A stretch of 64,000 bases of DNA. Origin: Siphonodentalium dalli (lineage: Eukaryota; Mollusca; Scaphopoda; Gadilida; Siphonodentaliidae). Where the stretch lies: NCBI GenBank assembly GCA_032622095.1, contig CP136062.1, forward strand, positions 195,121,887-195,185,886, written 5' to 3'. The notes under the pieces were generated by a model. That model was not told the DNA's origin. It made no database searches and saw only the letters and a program-made list of their open reading frames with translations. The position numbers and the translations under genes are program-made. Each line of letters begins with the position of its first letter. Position 1 is the stretch's first letter. Positions 21,596 to 32,599 of this stretch are shown in pieces.

Positions 21596-21819
21596 TGTAT
21601 TTATCCCCATTCTGATTTTCATTTTCTTGCCATTTTGCAGATTACATATTATACTTCTTCTAAAATGTTCAGCGATTGAAGAAAATAAAGATATGTTTAT
21701 TTAAGAATTAATAAATTTCACATATTTCTATATAGTGGACGACAGCGTGCACATAATTATGGTAATGCCATCGTTGTGTATCCGCATTATTCGATTTTAT
21801 TTATATTTCGACAAAAATA

Positions 21820-22260
21820 AAGGGTGTTGTGGGGTGGCCCACAAGACACTCTTTCCACGTACTCTACACCCCCACCCCGATCCAAAATGGTCGGCGTCCA
21901 GATGGGTTCAACTAGGGCACCAATGGCATTTCTCGACCCCGTGACCGATCAAGGTCAAATAAAGGGTGTTGGAGGGTGGCCAAAATACATTCTAAATATT
22001 CACCCCACACAACCCACCCCGATCAAAAATGGCCGCCGTCCAGAGGGGTTCAAATAGGGCACCCATTTCTCGGCCCCTTGACCGATTTAGGTCAAATAAA
22101 TAGAATGACTTGGGAGCACCCAGCATCACCCTTTATTTGACCTGAAATGGCATGGATGCCCTATTTGAGTCCTCTGGATGGCGGCCATTTTGAATCGGCT
22201 GGGTGTGTGGAAAGAGTCTTTGTTGGCACACTGCAACACCCATTATTTTAGCGAAATAAA
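21820..22260. repeat. Tandem and inverted units of GGTCAAATAAAGGGTGTTG
   Basis: Two direct units (about 21818-21960 and 21950-22090) share AAAGGGTGTTG, CCACCCCGATC, AAAATGG and TTCAA(C/A)TAGGGCACC. An inverted unit follows (about 22110-22255), containing CACCCTTTATTTGACC and GGCGGCCATTTTGAATCG. The arrangement resembles a decayed foldback or MITE cluster. No gene. Confidence 0.65.
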
Positions 22261-23080
22261 AAAACATCGAAAGGGAATAAGGAATGAATCGGAATTTGAC
22301 AATTAGTCATAAGTAGAAACATGATAATATGCCCAAACTGAACCTCTCACAGTGCTCGTGTGAACATATTGCACTCATTTCGAACAGAACGAAAGTGTCA
22401 CGATCACTAAAGATCCACGGTTCATGGTCGGATAAAGAACCTGATCCCAAAATCAGTAACGAGTCGGACCCATTTTGGATATTTCGTTTTGAAGCTCAGA
22501 AAGACTGAATGATGCATGCACACGTTATTATTTTATGCTAAATCCTTTTTATACAGAACATATAGCCATACCCTTGAGATAAAATCGAAATCGCTTCGTT
22601 TTTTTTTAATAAACACAGTGCAAAGTTTCAATGGTAAATCACACAGATAAGCGCGTGTTTCAGTGCATGATGGTCAATATATGTATATATTGCCCAATTT
22701 TCGGGATCGAACATAGCTAACACAACAGTACGAAACTTAAAAGGTATACTCATCGCTCATCGAAAAACTATATCGAGAGACTCACCTTCCATCCATATTA
22801 AAGCCTTTCCTCATCAAAAACTTTTTGATAAATATCGGAACAGAATCGGGTCCTGATCACAAAAGAGTCGGAATAAAATCGCTAAAGATCCCAAAGTGGG
22901 GAGCCCGCTGAATCCCAGTGAACACATGCAATGTTCACTCAAGTATATATATGAGTATTTGACTCCCCTAGCTATCTATTCAACTGTATTTTATTTTAAC
23001 ATAAACTCTATATCCAATTACATATATGTTGGTTCTAATTTTTAATGTCGTATTCATTTGAGAACACTAATTTAGTGTAT
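22261..23080. other. No supported gene; holds an inverted repeat arm
   Basis: Apart from 22859-22925 (inverted partner of 19887-19955) and a weaker relative at 22395-22490, I see nothing I can name. Confidence 0.5.
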
Positions 23081-23243
23081 CGTGATATGTATCGTATCGT
23101 TGATTATGTATCGTGATTCGTATCGTATCGTGACCCCATCACCAATCCCATCATTGTCATCATTATGCCCATCATCATCAGCAACAACAACAGCATCAAC
23201 ATCGGCGTAATCATCATAATCATCACCACTTCCACGATCATCA
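23080..23243. repeat. GTATCGT words followed by CAT-rich microsatellite
   Basis: TGTATCGTGAT(A/T)(T/C)GTATCGTATCGT repeats at 23077-23131, then degenerate CAT/CAA triplets to 23243. The minus-strand Met/Asp-rich frames are by-products of the triplet repeat. Confidence 0.85.
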
Positions 23244-24161
23244 TGTTTGTAAATTCTCGAATCATGAGATATATACATTTGCATTGACACATGCTATTTT
23301 CAGCAGAAGAAAATGAGATTTCGGCATTCGAATATGAGTATGTATAATACCGGATATATTGCGGGGTCGGGAAGTTTTCTTCCGTCGATCTCCACAGGCC
23401 ACCACGAACAGCTGTTCTGTGAATTGATTGACTTTATCTGAAGTGATCTCTTACCACTAATATTTTCCTCGTTTATTGTGGTCTTGGGTTCTTGTGAAAA
23501 ATAGATTGTGTCGGTTAGGTGGTCTTTCTAGCGTGGTTACAAATGGCAAGTAGAAGACACTCGCCTTGACTAACTCAATTATGCATGTCAACAGTCGTAA
23601 TTTAACATTGCTTGTGGTCTCCATCGCAATGGGACTCACCGCGACGTTCGTTTTTTGCAGCATCGCGCAAGTTTCCTTTCTCAGATGATTAACGATTCTC
23701 GCCAATTGTCACATTCGCATTCAAGAACGTTTCCTGTCAATTGCACCAAATCAGAACACGCAATAATCCAATCCATATATTGTAAACGCTACCAGGGGAA
23801 ACCTGTTTTAAAAGTTACATTGTGGCAGCGCTAACATCGCAGACGCTTAATTTAGCAGGCAAATAACTCCACTGAACGTAGAAACTAAACCGACCATCAA
23901 CAAGAAAATTAAAAACTTACCCAGATATTCCAACAAAGTTGCCTTCGCTATGTGTGGGTTACTAACTCGGAGCCGATAATGATGACCGTATGTGCCATTC
24001 TCCTTACCAACTGAACCACCGGTGACCCATTCCTTGTTGGTCGTATTCTCATGCAAGCGTGCTGAACAATTGTACAGAAGCGTCAGCAGACACAGGAAAA
24101 TTTGTATATCCATCATGAAAGAATACATGAAACAACGCACCACCCTCCATTCTCCATATGT
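23244..24161. other. No supported feature
   Basis: No domain-bearing frame. Minus-strand frames at 23457-23705 and 23847-24143 have no motif I recognise, although the latter has hydrophobic stretches. Confidence 0.45.
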
Positions 24162-24221
24162 GTTAGGGTTAGGGTTAGGGTTAGGATTAGGTCTAGGGTT
24201 AGGGTTAGAGTTAGGGTTAGT
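24162..24221. repeat. Interstitial telomere-like (TTAGGG)n tract
   Basis: About ten hexamer units, mostly TTAGGG with variants TTAGGA, TCTAGGG and TTAGAG. TTAGGG is the ancestral animal telomere repeat. The tract is short and imperfect, so it is interstitial rather than a chromosome end. Confidence 0.95.
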
Positions 24222-24959
24222 GTATTCTTACATGAAGGACATATCGGCAAATCAACTGGTCTCCATTGTATTCACAAACTAGGTTTATTTTATAGACCGT
24301 GTCGTTTTATTTGGTAGCCCCTGAGCGCACACGTTACCTTCGCTATAGCGTTCCACTGTGAAAACATCCGGTAAAACTTTAGGGTATAAAGTGCCGGCAG
24401 CTGTGATACCGTTAGAATCAGCCGCAACATTTACGGTAAAATCCGCTTATATAATTGAACGGTCAATTCATGCAGTATACTGTTTTATTTCCCAGTAAAT
24501 CACTATCTCCCGTGTACACTAGCGGTATTTCTGTTAAAATGTTAATTTTATGTAAATATCACAATCCCCCATAATCGTGGTAAATGTTAATTATCTCATG
24601 AAATTCATTAAACTGTTTATGTCCGACCAGTGGATTTGAGCATCTTTATCTAAAAAAAAACATTACGTCATGTGTAATGGTGTGAGCTTTTCAACTACGA
24701 GTAATACTATTTTTCGACCAATCTAAAACACACGAATCGAGCCTCCACTTTTAAAATAAAGGAACAAAGGCTTTAGCAATCACATGTATAACTCAAATTT
24801 ATGTTATGGTAAAACATTTGAATTGGCATACTTGTTGAAATTTCACTTTGTAGTCCTTCAAGTTTCCAACTCCAATGAATAAATGTTCAAACTCTAACGT
24901 GAGGGAACTGATGTTATTGGTACAGAGCTAACATTTTGGGCAAATCTTATCAGGCCGAG
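24222..24959. other. No supported feature
   Basis: AT-rich interval with no recognisable frame, repeat or RNA gene before the Gypsy fragment. Confidence 0.5.
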
Positions 24960-25800
24960 CTTGAATGCTGCGTCACATGATAGGAGTCAACTACACTTCC
25001 CGGATACAACGTGAAAAATGTCTGAGAGTTCTTGGTCACCACATTTCAGTCTAACCGTAAATTGTCCAAGCGTACCCATGTGTTGTATTGAACGATCAGG
25101 GAATATCTTAATAGTTGGTTTTGGTGACATATTCTTAAAGTCACGTTCATCGATCACATTTAACCAGCACTTGAGTCAGCCATCAATCGGGTCACAGTTA
25201 TTTCGATGCCAAACCAGCTGGCCAAACAATAACATCGGTTATTTTGTGGTGCTCATAGCGAACACATATTTTGCAACACTTTCCTCGGATTGCTGATCTT
25301 CGATACTAACATTTCCCATTTTTGCTGTCAGTGTCCTAACTTTCTGTTTGTTATTACGATTGCGATCACAGTGTCGGTTATGTATCAATTTATTTTCACC
25401 ACGGTATCGGCCATGCGGTCGAATTTTCTGAAAATGATTGAAACCCGAACATGCCGTACACTGTTTACCATATACAGGACAAACTGTTCTACCTGGGTGT
25501 GGCAATTGTCACCGCATAAAATATTGTGAAGATTCAATGTCAATGGTAGTATGCTTGATGGCAACTTCCTCGGTTCTCGCTTTGTCGAGCAACTGTATTA
25601 GTGTCATAAAACTTTGTCAGGCAGTTCATCTTGTAATTTTGATGAAATTATCCATGGATATTTTGTGTTTTTATCTCGTGACCATTTTTCCTATCGTATA
25701 CCAGCATCTGCATCAGGATTCGGATCAATCCCTGGAAAATCTGGTTTCATGCTTGCCATTTCGATATATGTTAATCCTTGTCGCCAATGTGATGTATCGG
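24960..25800 (-). pseudogene. Ty3/Gypsy gag-protease fragment, antisense
   Basis: On the minus strand, a TGGCGACAAGGATT primer-binding-site-like motif near 25785 is followed by a gag start (MASMKPDFPGIDPNPDADAG) and then in-frame stops. A zinc-knuckle half follows near 25505-25400 (CPVYGKQCTACSGFNHFQ). After about 25240 comes a protease-like stretch with LNVIDERDFKNM. The order PBS, gag, knuckle, protease is that of a Mag-like Gypsy element. Several stops and frame changes make it non-functional. The 5' end coincides with a CAGGGACGTGGC repeat. It is an independent copy of the type seen at 53.6-57.6 kb. Confidence 0.75.
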
Positions 25801-26086
25801 CAGGGACGTGGCTAGAGGGGGGTGTCCACCTTGATAATATTCCAACTGCACCCCCCCCCTTGAATCTTGAATCAGACCAATGTTTTGCATAATTCCATTT
25901 GCACCCCCCCCCCCCCTTGAATCAAACCAAAACACCTCTTGAATCAGACCAAAGGTTTTGCATAATTTCATTCCCTCCTTGCACCTAAGTGTTCACAAAC
26001 CTAATAGCCTATTTATAAACCCATTGTTCTATCTACTCGGTATGATAATATTCATATATTTTGAACCTGAAAATTGCACAAATCCT
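25801..26086. repeat. CAGGGACGTGGC repeat copy with C-runs
   Basis: CAGGGACGTGGCTAGAGGGG starts a copy with CACCCCCCCCC runs and TTGAATCA(A/G)ACCAAA repeated three times. Related to 19105-19700 by its first words. No gene. Confidence 0.65.
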
Positions 26087-26870
26087 AACATCTAGTGGTC
26101 TAACTCCAGACAAATGCACACGACTATGGGCAATAGACCAGGGCACACCGGGCCGACCATGGTTGTTCGGACCGGCGTGAGAAATTTTTGAAAACTAAAC
26201 AAGAAAATCGCAAAATCCTAGCATCTAGACTGACCTCAAGCATTCCTAGTGTTGGAAATTTCAAACCTCATACTCTCTCTTAGTTTGGAAATTTTCCAAC
26301 TGATGACCATTTCAGTCAACAATTTTAACCAAATGTAGTAAAATATTGTTTTCTTAAACTCGTTAGCAGTTTTTTATTGGCCACGGGGAGGGACCAGGAC
26401 ACACCGAGCAAAAAATCGCAAAATCCTAGCATCTAGACTAGCCTCAAGCATTCATAGAGTTGGAAATTTCAAACCTGACACCCCGACTCAGGTTGGAAAA
26501 TTTCCAACTGATGACAATTCCAGTGACAATTTTGACCAAATGTTGGACAATATGGTTTTCTTAAATTATTAACTAGAAGTTTTTGACTGGCCATGGGGGA
26601 GGGACCAGGACACAAGCTTTCCAAGTGTTGGAAATTTCCAACCTGATACCCCCTAAGGTTGGAAAATTTCAAACTTATGGCCATTTCAGTCCAAATATTT
26701 TACCAAAAGAAGGAAAATATGCAAATATTGGTCCAAAAACAATAAATTCCCCCCAATAAATTGTTTTAAAATCAAACTACAAGAACATTTTCAACCTATT
26801 GTTGGTGTGAAATTTCCGACTAATGTTGTGTTGAAATTTCCAACTGTTGAAACGGCGGTATATCAATATA
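26087..26870. repeat. Tandem units of about 200 bp, TTGGAAATTT family
   Basis: Units share AATCGCAAAATCCTAGCATC, TAGACT(G/A)(A/G)CCTCAAGCATTC, GTTGGAAATTTCAAACCT, TTTTCCAACTGATGA and GGGAGGGACCAGGACACA. Unit boundaries fall near 26200, 26405 and 26600. It reads like an array of the dispersed TTGGAAATTT family; the last unit is truncated. Confidence 0.7.
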
Positions 26871-27344
26871 TGTCAACCTATATTATACATCCTTCCAAAT
26901 TACGAAGACACAATTTGAAAGCTCGAATGAGCCATGCCCGTTTAAACGTACGAAGTAAAATAGAAACGAAAAATTGTCGCAACCACCATTATATATATGG
27001 CACAAACAGTATAGTGGAAGAAGAAATAATTTGCGCTAATTCTCAATATTTTGAGCGCAATATTAAGCGCGATGTGTTGCAATATTAAGCGCGAAATATG
27101 GCGATATTAAGCGCGAATAATGCAATAATATCGCAAGCGGTGCGCTTATAAGCGTTTCCACTTGCAATATTATTGCGATATTGGGTGCGCCGATAGCGCG
27201 CTTAATATATCACTTCTTTTGACTGGTACTGTACCGGATAAAATCCGAAATAGAGGCAGAGACTCAGACTGAATCTTTCTATGGAATGATTGTTGAAGGT
27301 ATAATTACACACAAAACGCCGCCTATGACTGAAATGAACCAATC
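26871..27344. other. No gene; short GCGC/ATATTA repeats
   Basis: Bases 27030-27210 repeat AATATTAAGCGCGA and its complement several times, giving local foldback. I recognise no gene. Confidence 0.55.
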
Positions 27345-28304
27345 ATTATAATATATTCCAATGCACTTAGGCCAATATACCCCGGAAACACCACATATAA
27401 CCTGTCGCAATGTATAGTCCGGTTCACCGCTTCAATGTTAGATATTCCTACGCGCCAAAATTGCCGTTAGCTGAATTCCTAATCTCGGCCATGCCCAATC
27501 CAGCCCAGCTCACTGTTTCGTTTCTCTCCATGACGTCACCCTTACGCAGTACATGCCGGCGACGTTACGGAGTAGATGTATAGAGTTGGCGCCCTTGCTA
27601 CTGACTTCCGTTACTAGCTCGTTGCTATATAAACAAACCAGCGGCGGCACTTTTGTCGAAAATTGACAGCCAGTACATTCGCTCTGTATACATGTACTTT
27701 CAGAAAATACAAAACACCACACCGTTATATCCCACCAATGTCAGTGTCTCGATATCATTTGACCACATTTCTTGACATGAAACCGCGACAGACACGGCAT
27801 GAAATACATCGCATTGAGTAAACAATTTCCCATTGTTTCAATTCAACTTCAAGTTCGCGGTAAAATCAAAACCACAATTTGTAAGTGGTAAACATATGAT
27901 AAAGACATGAGGTACATGCAGAAACTAATTGTTGTGCATATTTATTTCTATTTGAGGTGGCAATTTTTCATGTTTATCAGAATTTTTAACGATAAGAGCA
28001 ATGCTAATTGAGGGGCTATATTTTATCTAGCGCATTAAATTTAAAATAAAAAGACGTGAATTGGCTGAGTGTTTTCTATGGCCGCACATTTCGTTGATAA
28101 TTACGAGGCATTTGTTTGACTAAATAACGTTTATAAGTTCGAAGAGCATTAGAATGGGGATAACAGTGTGGTATTTTGTGATTTCGGAAAGGTACATGGC
28201 GAATATACTGTGGCAAATACCCGCCGTCGCCCATGAACTAAATTTGCCACAGTATATTCGCCATGTACCTTTCCGAAATCACAAAACACCACACCGTTAT
28301 CCCC
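27345..28304 (+). repeat. Hairpin-ended dispersed repeat, copy A (empty site)
   Basis: About 1 kb beginning CCAATGCACTTAGGCCAATA and ending in the hairpin at 28156-28304. It matches 57842-59395 along its length, including CGCAATGTATAGTCCGG, GTTACTAGCTCGTTGC, CATGAAACCGCGACAGACAC and GATAAGAGC(A/G)ATGCTAATTG. Copy A has the uninterrupted sequence GATGTATAGAGTTGGC where copy B carries a 649-bp insertion. No coding capacity. Confidence 0.85.
28156..28304. repeat. 149-bp terminal hairpin of repeat copy A
   Basis: Arms begin GGGGATAACAGTGTGGT and end ACCACACCGTTATCCCC, with GGTACATGGCGAATATACTG inside and a loop around CCGTCGCCCATGAA. The stem is nearly perfect for about 62 bp. The same hairpin ends copy B at 59228-59395 with a longer loop. 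Confidence 0.9.
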
Positions 28305-28401
28305 TAAGTATGCTGCTGCACGCGAAGACGATCAACAATTGTGGCACAATATTGGATATCCGTCAAATCCCTTTGATTGCATAATCGTATAATATACAGC
28401 C

Positions 28402-28876
28402 GCGGGGCACAGACTGGGGAACCAACAGCCAGACCCTCATCAACCAGATCTTCGTCCGTCCAATCATGGAGTACGGTGGCCGCCAGTCTCATAACAGCTC
28501 CAAAGACATACATCGACAAACTACAGAAAGTACAGAACAAAGCCCTCCGCATCACACTCCGCCAGCCAACAATGGCCCAACATGGACACAAATCAAAGCG
28601 ATGCAGCGAACATACCTACGACGAAACAACGACTGATGGAACTCAGAAACATGACACTCGCCAGACTTGACAACAGTCGACTCATCCAAGAGCTCCAAAT
28701 ACGAAACCAGCTACTCACCACGAAAAAGACAAAGTCCATCCTTTAATTCAACTCGACGAAACAGACAGACCCATATAGAACTGAAACAGCACCTGACACC
28801 TCCACAACGCCTTGCCTCCAGCCAAAAACCCACACCAGCCGCCACACCCACATACACCCCATGGATGTGCACCTAA
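28402..28876 (+). pseudogene. Non-LTR retrotransposon RT C-terminal fragment
   Basis: The first frame reads QTLINQIFVRPIMEYG. After a +/-1 shift a second reads APKTYIDKLQKVQNKALRI, then QELQIRNQLL in a further frame. This is the conserved post-catalytic segment (xYxxxVRPxxEYGxxVW, xLdklQkvQNkALRi) of APE-type non-LTR RTs. The fragment begins soon after the hairpin of the preceding repeat and has several frame changes. Confidence 0.75.
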
Positions 28877-28965
28877 CTACTAAAAGGGTGTCGTTTGATC
28901 ACCTGGTCGAAGTCAAATGGTGGGTGTATTGATCACGAAGAAAGGGATCTGCAAAATGCTTGGGC

Positions 28966-29233
28966 CGACCATCCTACCCGGCCTTCAGTCCGACCATCCT
29001 AACCGGCCTTCAGTCCGACCATCCTACTCGGCCTTCAGTCCGACCATCCTACCCGGCCTGCACTCCGACCATCCTACCCGGCCTTCAGTCCGACCATCCT
29101 ACCGGGCTTCAGCCCGACCATCCTAACCGGCCTTCAGTGCGACCATCCTACTCGGCCTTCAGCCCGACCATCCTACCCGGCATTTAACCGACCATCCTAC
29201 CCGGCGGGCCATCAGTCCGACCATCCTACCCGG
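28966..29233 (+). repeat. 25-bp minisatellite (CGACCATCCTACCCGGCCTT)
   Basis: About eleven units of CGACCATCCTA(C/A)(C/T)CGGCCTTCAGTC with small indels. It is GC-rich relative to its surroundings. Frames through it (RPSYPAFSPTIL) are repeat by-products. Units differ by single substitutions, and spacer-free tandem order excludes a CRISPR array. Confidence 0.95.
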
Positions 29234-29373
29234 TCTTCGGCCGCAAACGACTCAATCACGAATCCGATCGATGACCACAGATAGTTTCGCGTTGAGCATC
29301 TCCCGGTATAAACTACCTGGACTATACATAAACCAAGTTGGTGAATACGAGCTCTGGTATTTTATCTGTTTAC

Positions 29374-29760
29374 CTAACAAATTATTACATTAGCCTTCAA
29401 AACCATTCCTGTAGATTGCGCCAGATCAGAACACCCGCCAAGTTTATCGGCTTTAATTTGCTCGAAGTCTGTCTTGCATTTGCGCAGCGCTTGCTCGAAC
29501 ATTGAGCGGCTTCTATATATTTTATCATACACATAACCATGTCGTGATTTGTTTATCCTGACCCAGACCTGAAAACAATACCGAGCTTCCCTGTGGATAA
29601 TTTTGTCATAGGTATTCCAGCCAGGAATTTGATCGTGGGATTTAGTTCGTTCGCGTTGAGTTTGGATAAATTTGCTAGGCGATACATTCAAGGCATTAAC
29701 ACCTTGGTCATAAACTTTATCAATCAGGGGACCGTGACCGACGAACAGAAAGCACCGCAT
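29374..29760 (-). pseudogene. Non-LTR element linker fragment (between endonuclease and RT)
   Basis: The 128-codon minus frame contains IPGWNTYDKIIHREARYCFQ, then WVRINKSRHGYVYDKIYRSR, FEQALRKCK and FEQIKADKL. The pattern PGWN-(x)-EAR-(F/Y)-x-x-W-(8-10)-RHG-x(6)-(M/Y)xRxR-xxFxxALR-x(8)-xADxL is typical of the linker between the EN and RT domains in several non-LTR families. Neither flanking domain remains. It is a fragment, not a gene. Confidence 0.7.
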
Positions 29761-30183
29761 TCCGGATCCAGAAGAGTGATGTCAGTATCGCGGAGAAAAG
29801 TTTCGAAATCGCAAAATGGCAGATCGGTATAATGTGTGCGTGTTACCACACAGGCATAATTATAATGCAAATTCGCGTCAGTCGGTGTTGTTTATAATCA
29901 CAGTCACGATTACGTCGGTCCTATGAGACCCGGGTATCACATTACGCGACCTCGCGACTTAAAACGTGTCAAAACGTGTCAAGTGAATAATATCAGAAGC
30001 GCATGACCTTGGTTTGCCATTGGCAGAGGGAATTAAAGACGTCGTTTTACCTCGTAACTTTGCACACTAGTGACATAGACGCATAATGTAATGTGTGCAC
30101 AGCCGAGGTGACATATAGAAAGTGGGTTATTTCACGGTGGGGAAATCACGTGGTTTCGAGATTATGAGTACCACACATTCAAA
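29761..30183. other. No gene; possible upstream region
   Basis: Holds the direct repeat AAAACGTGTCAAAACGTGTCAA (29961-29982) and a CACGTG E-box-like word at 30149. If the mini-exons at 30184-30388 were real this would be their promoter, but no TATA or initiator is convincing. Confidence 0.3.
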
Positions 30184-30226
30184 ATGGCCGAGGCATTCGC
30201 AAACGCGACCAGAAACAAGGAAAATG
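30184..30226 (+). CDS. Tentative first coding exon, unknown protein
   Basis: ATGGCC in a good Kozak context (CAAAATGG) opens MAEAFANATRNKEN and meets a possible donor G|GTAATA at 30227. The reading frame otherwise stops at 30241. The partner exon 30275-30388 completes the split codon in phase. The implied intron is only 48 nt, which is very short. No homologue is recognised. I include it as a weak hypothesis because the phase, start context and open frame agree. Confidence 0.2.
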
Positions 30227-30274
30227 GTAATAAACTAGGATAATGATATATTTTGGCATATTTTTTCATACAAG

Positions 30275-30388
30275 CTGATACCTCATTTGTGTCTAAACTC
30301 ACGACTGTTTGCTCTAACATTCTGACCGAAGTTGTCGAAAGGATTCTATGGACTGGTGTATTTCACGAACCTCCGACTGGCAACTTTG
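30275..30388 (+). CDS. Tentative second coding exon, unknown protein
   Basis: Preceded by TTTTTTCATACAAG and followed by a donor G|GTAAGA. In the phase set by the preceding mini-exon it reads DTSFVSKLTTVCSNILTEVV and then ERILWTGVFHEPPTGNF without a stop. The next exon was not found; a non-LTR element begins 150 bp downstream. No domain is recognised. Confidence 0.2.
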
Positions 30389-30902
30389 GTAAGAACGTTA
30401 TAGAAAACTATTGAGTATTTCCCAACAAATATGGTATCAACTTGTTTTAAAAATAAAGTGGCATATGCTCGTAGCAGTCAAAATGCTATGTTTTGCGTCA
30501 GTTCCTCATATATTTTGTTTTGTTTAGTTTTTTAGTTTAACATATTTCATTGCTCATATACATAGCAATAGGATTGGGGAGACAAGCGCTCGGGGCACTT
30601 AATCTTACCTCCTCTCCCAACACAAAGTAACACAATGGAGACAAACGAAAATAACATAAGCATACGAAATAATTGGTTGATATAGTTTACAAAGTAACAG
30701 AAATAAAATAACTAAACTTATAAATGGAGCAGCCAGATATCTTGACTCTACGAGATAGAAGATGAAAGAGAAGGGGATAGAGGAAACATGGAGAGAGAAT
30801 GAAGAGGAGAAGAAGACCATTACATCCATCCTTGTTTCACACGATTGCTGAAATATGCCAACGGCGTGATAGTTGGAGCGGATTATATGTTTGTTTATAT
30901 AT

Positions 30903-31166
30903 TTAGTCTAACCTTCCTGATGTACGTATGAAATCTTGAGCTCTCATGTATATATTAGCATTTTCGCCATATGGTAAGTTTGGATTGCCAAAAAGCAATG
31001 TGAAAACAGAAAAACGTTCATACTTTGACAAGGCTTCGGCTAGTTTTATCCTAGCTTGCTGATATAGCGGACATGCTAAAAAGTAGTGAAAGGCATCTTC
31101 TTTGGCATATCCACAGTCACAAGTTCGGGCTTGGGAGATATGGTTATGATGCATATCACTGCGCAA
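30903..31166 (-). pseudogene. Non-LTR C-terminal CxC-H-C module
   Basis: The frame carries CDCGYAKEDAFHYFLACPLY, a CxC...H...C module that ends many CR1/L2-type polyproteins, and then FGNPNLPYGENANIYMRAQ to a stop. The equivalent part of the better copy reads CRCGHPAEEANHYFFVCPFY. It is joined to the upstream thumb region (about 31200-31400, containing FFPRCVADWNKI) by a frame change. Confidence 0.8.
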
Positions 31167-31420
31167 TTTACTTCATCCACAGCATATTCGACAGTGTAAT
31201 ATATTAAGTCTCCTATTCCCCGCAAAAATATCCAGGTGGCACACAAATATTAGCTTTTATACTATCTCTAAAGGCTGGTAATGGTTTTGAGCGAATATCA
31301 TCCTTTATTTTATTCCAGTCAGCGACACATCGAGGAAAGAAGGTAGCCTTGAATGTCGATGTGATTACCCCCAATGTGACCAAATCCCTCTTGTGACCAA
31401 ATTCCTGACATTGAATTTCT

Positions 31421-31726
31421 TCAATTCGAGGGGAATTGTACCATATAAGAATGTTTTGTTTTTAATGGAATAAGCACATTCTTTTCATATCTTCTATCCG
31501 AAAGTAGATCCCAACCCAGTTCAAACAAAATTTTATCTTTCGATGTTGACATGGTGCAGCCTGTTACAATCCTAGCCGCGTCAAATTGCACATCATCAAG
31601 TTTATCTAAGATATATTTTGGTGCCCCAAACCACACTGGACTTGCATATTCGAGCAATGGTCGGATATAAGTTAGATACATGATTTCAAGGGTGTGTCTA
31701 TTCAGTGTAAAGTTTAATTTCCTCAT
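31421..31726 (-). pseudogene. Non-LTR RT thumb/connection fragment
   Basis: The frame contains LNRHTLEIMYLTYIRPLLEY, ASPVWFGAPKYILDKLDDVQ and AARIVTG...LGWDLLSDRR. This is the segment after the catalytic palm in CR1/L2-like RTs. In the nearly intact copy the matching stretch is LNRKTLDTIYRAYILPLMDY. The frame ends in the wrong phase near 31421. Confidence 0.8.
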
Positions 31727-31984
31727 CTGGGATAGCCTACCTTATGCTTGTTTACAGACCGAGCGGTGTGGATGCCCCATGGGTGGTTGTCATGAAATTC
31801 GAGACCTAAATGTCTATGTGACTTTGAAAAATAAAGAGTGGCATTACCAAAGATCAGTAAACATAGAGCATTGTTTTAGTCTTACTACTATTAAAGGTCA
31901 TTAACTATTTTTTGCCCAATCATCAATCCTACTTAGGTCATCATTCATTACATTTTCAATATTAGATATTTCTTTATCACCAAA

Positions 31985-32599
31985 AGGTCAAACAAGTATC
32001 ATCTGCAAATAATCATGTAGCTGATAATATACCATCTGCGGTATCATTTAGGTATATAAGAAACATAATGGGTCCAAGGATAGATCCTTGATGCACCCCA
32101 GATTCAACATATTTATACAAACAGTTAGAAGATCCTACTCTGGTCCTTTGTTGGCGTTGGTGAATATATCTTCTAACCCACTCACGTAAGTTTCCAACTA
32201 TACCATAACGTTCCAATTTAAAAAGAAGACCTTTGTGCCAAACTTTATCAAATGACTTTGACATATGTCGAAGGACTGGGTAATAGCATGTACTAGTTTA
32301 ATGAGTTGATATTCCGTGCTATGATTAGGCAGGAACCCCAACTGGTATCCATACATAAGGTTATTACTGTTCAAATGGTAATATACTTCCCTAAATACAA
32401 TTTTCTCCAGTACCTTACTGAGACAACATACAAGTGATACTGGTCTGTATAGGTTCACTTCATATGGACTACCTTTCTTAAACATTGGTATAACACCAGC
32501 CGTCTTCCAAGAGTCAGGAAATCGACCTGATGTTAGTGACATATTAATACTTTTACAAAGAGGTTTACATATGCCAGAACTCGTCTCTTTGATCATCAT
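31985..32599 (-). pseudogene. Non-LTR reverse transcriptase palm, broken
   Basis: The minus strand shows VIPMFKKGSPYEVNLYRPVS and GFLPNHSTEYQL, then a frame change, then SFDKVWHKGLLFKLERYGIV and QGSILGPIMFLIYLND. The catalytic FADDTCLT lies in another frame near 31998-32010, after a stop. Motif order matches a CR1/L2-type RT. The missing CDI(S/Q)KAF block between the two frames and the frame changes mean no active enzyme. Confidence 0.85.

Noticed and set aside
23072-23292. Asp- and Met-rich minus-strand frames
   Set aside because: Direct translation of a CAT/CAA microsatellite.
24162-24221. Chromosome end
   Set aside because: Only about ten degenerate TTAGGG units with unique DNA on both sides; interstitial.
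25438-25815. 125-codon plus-strand frame
   Set aside because: Antisense shadow of the Gypsy gag fragment.
28966-29233. CRISPR-like array
   Set aside because: Units are contiguous without unique spacers and the context is eukaryotic, so this is a minisatellite.
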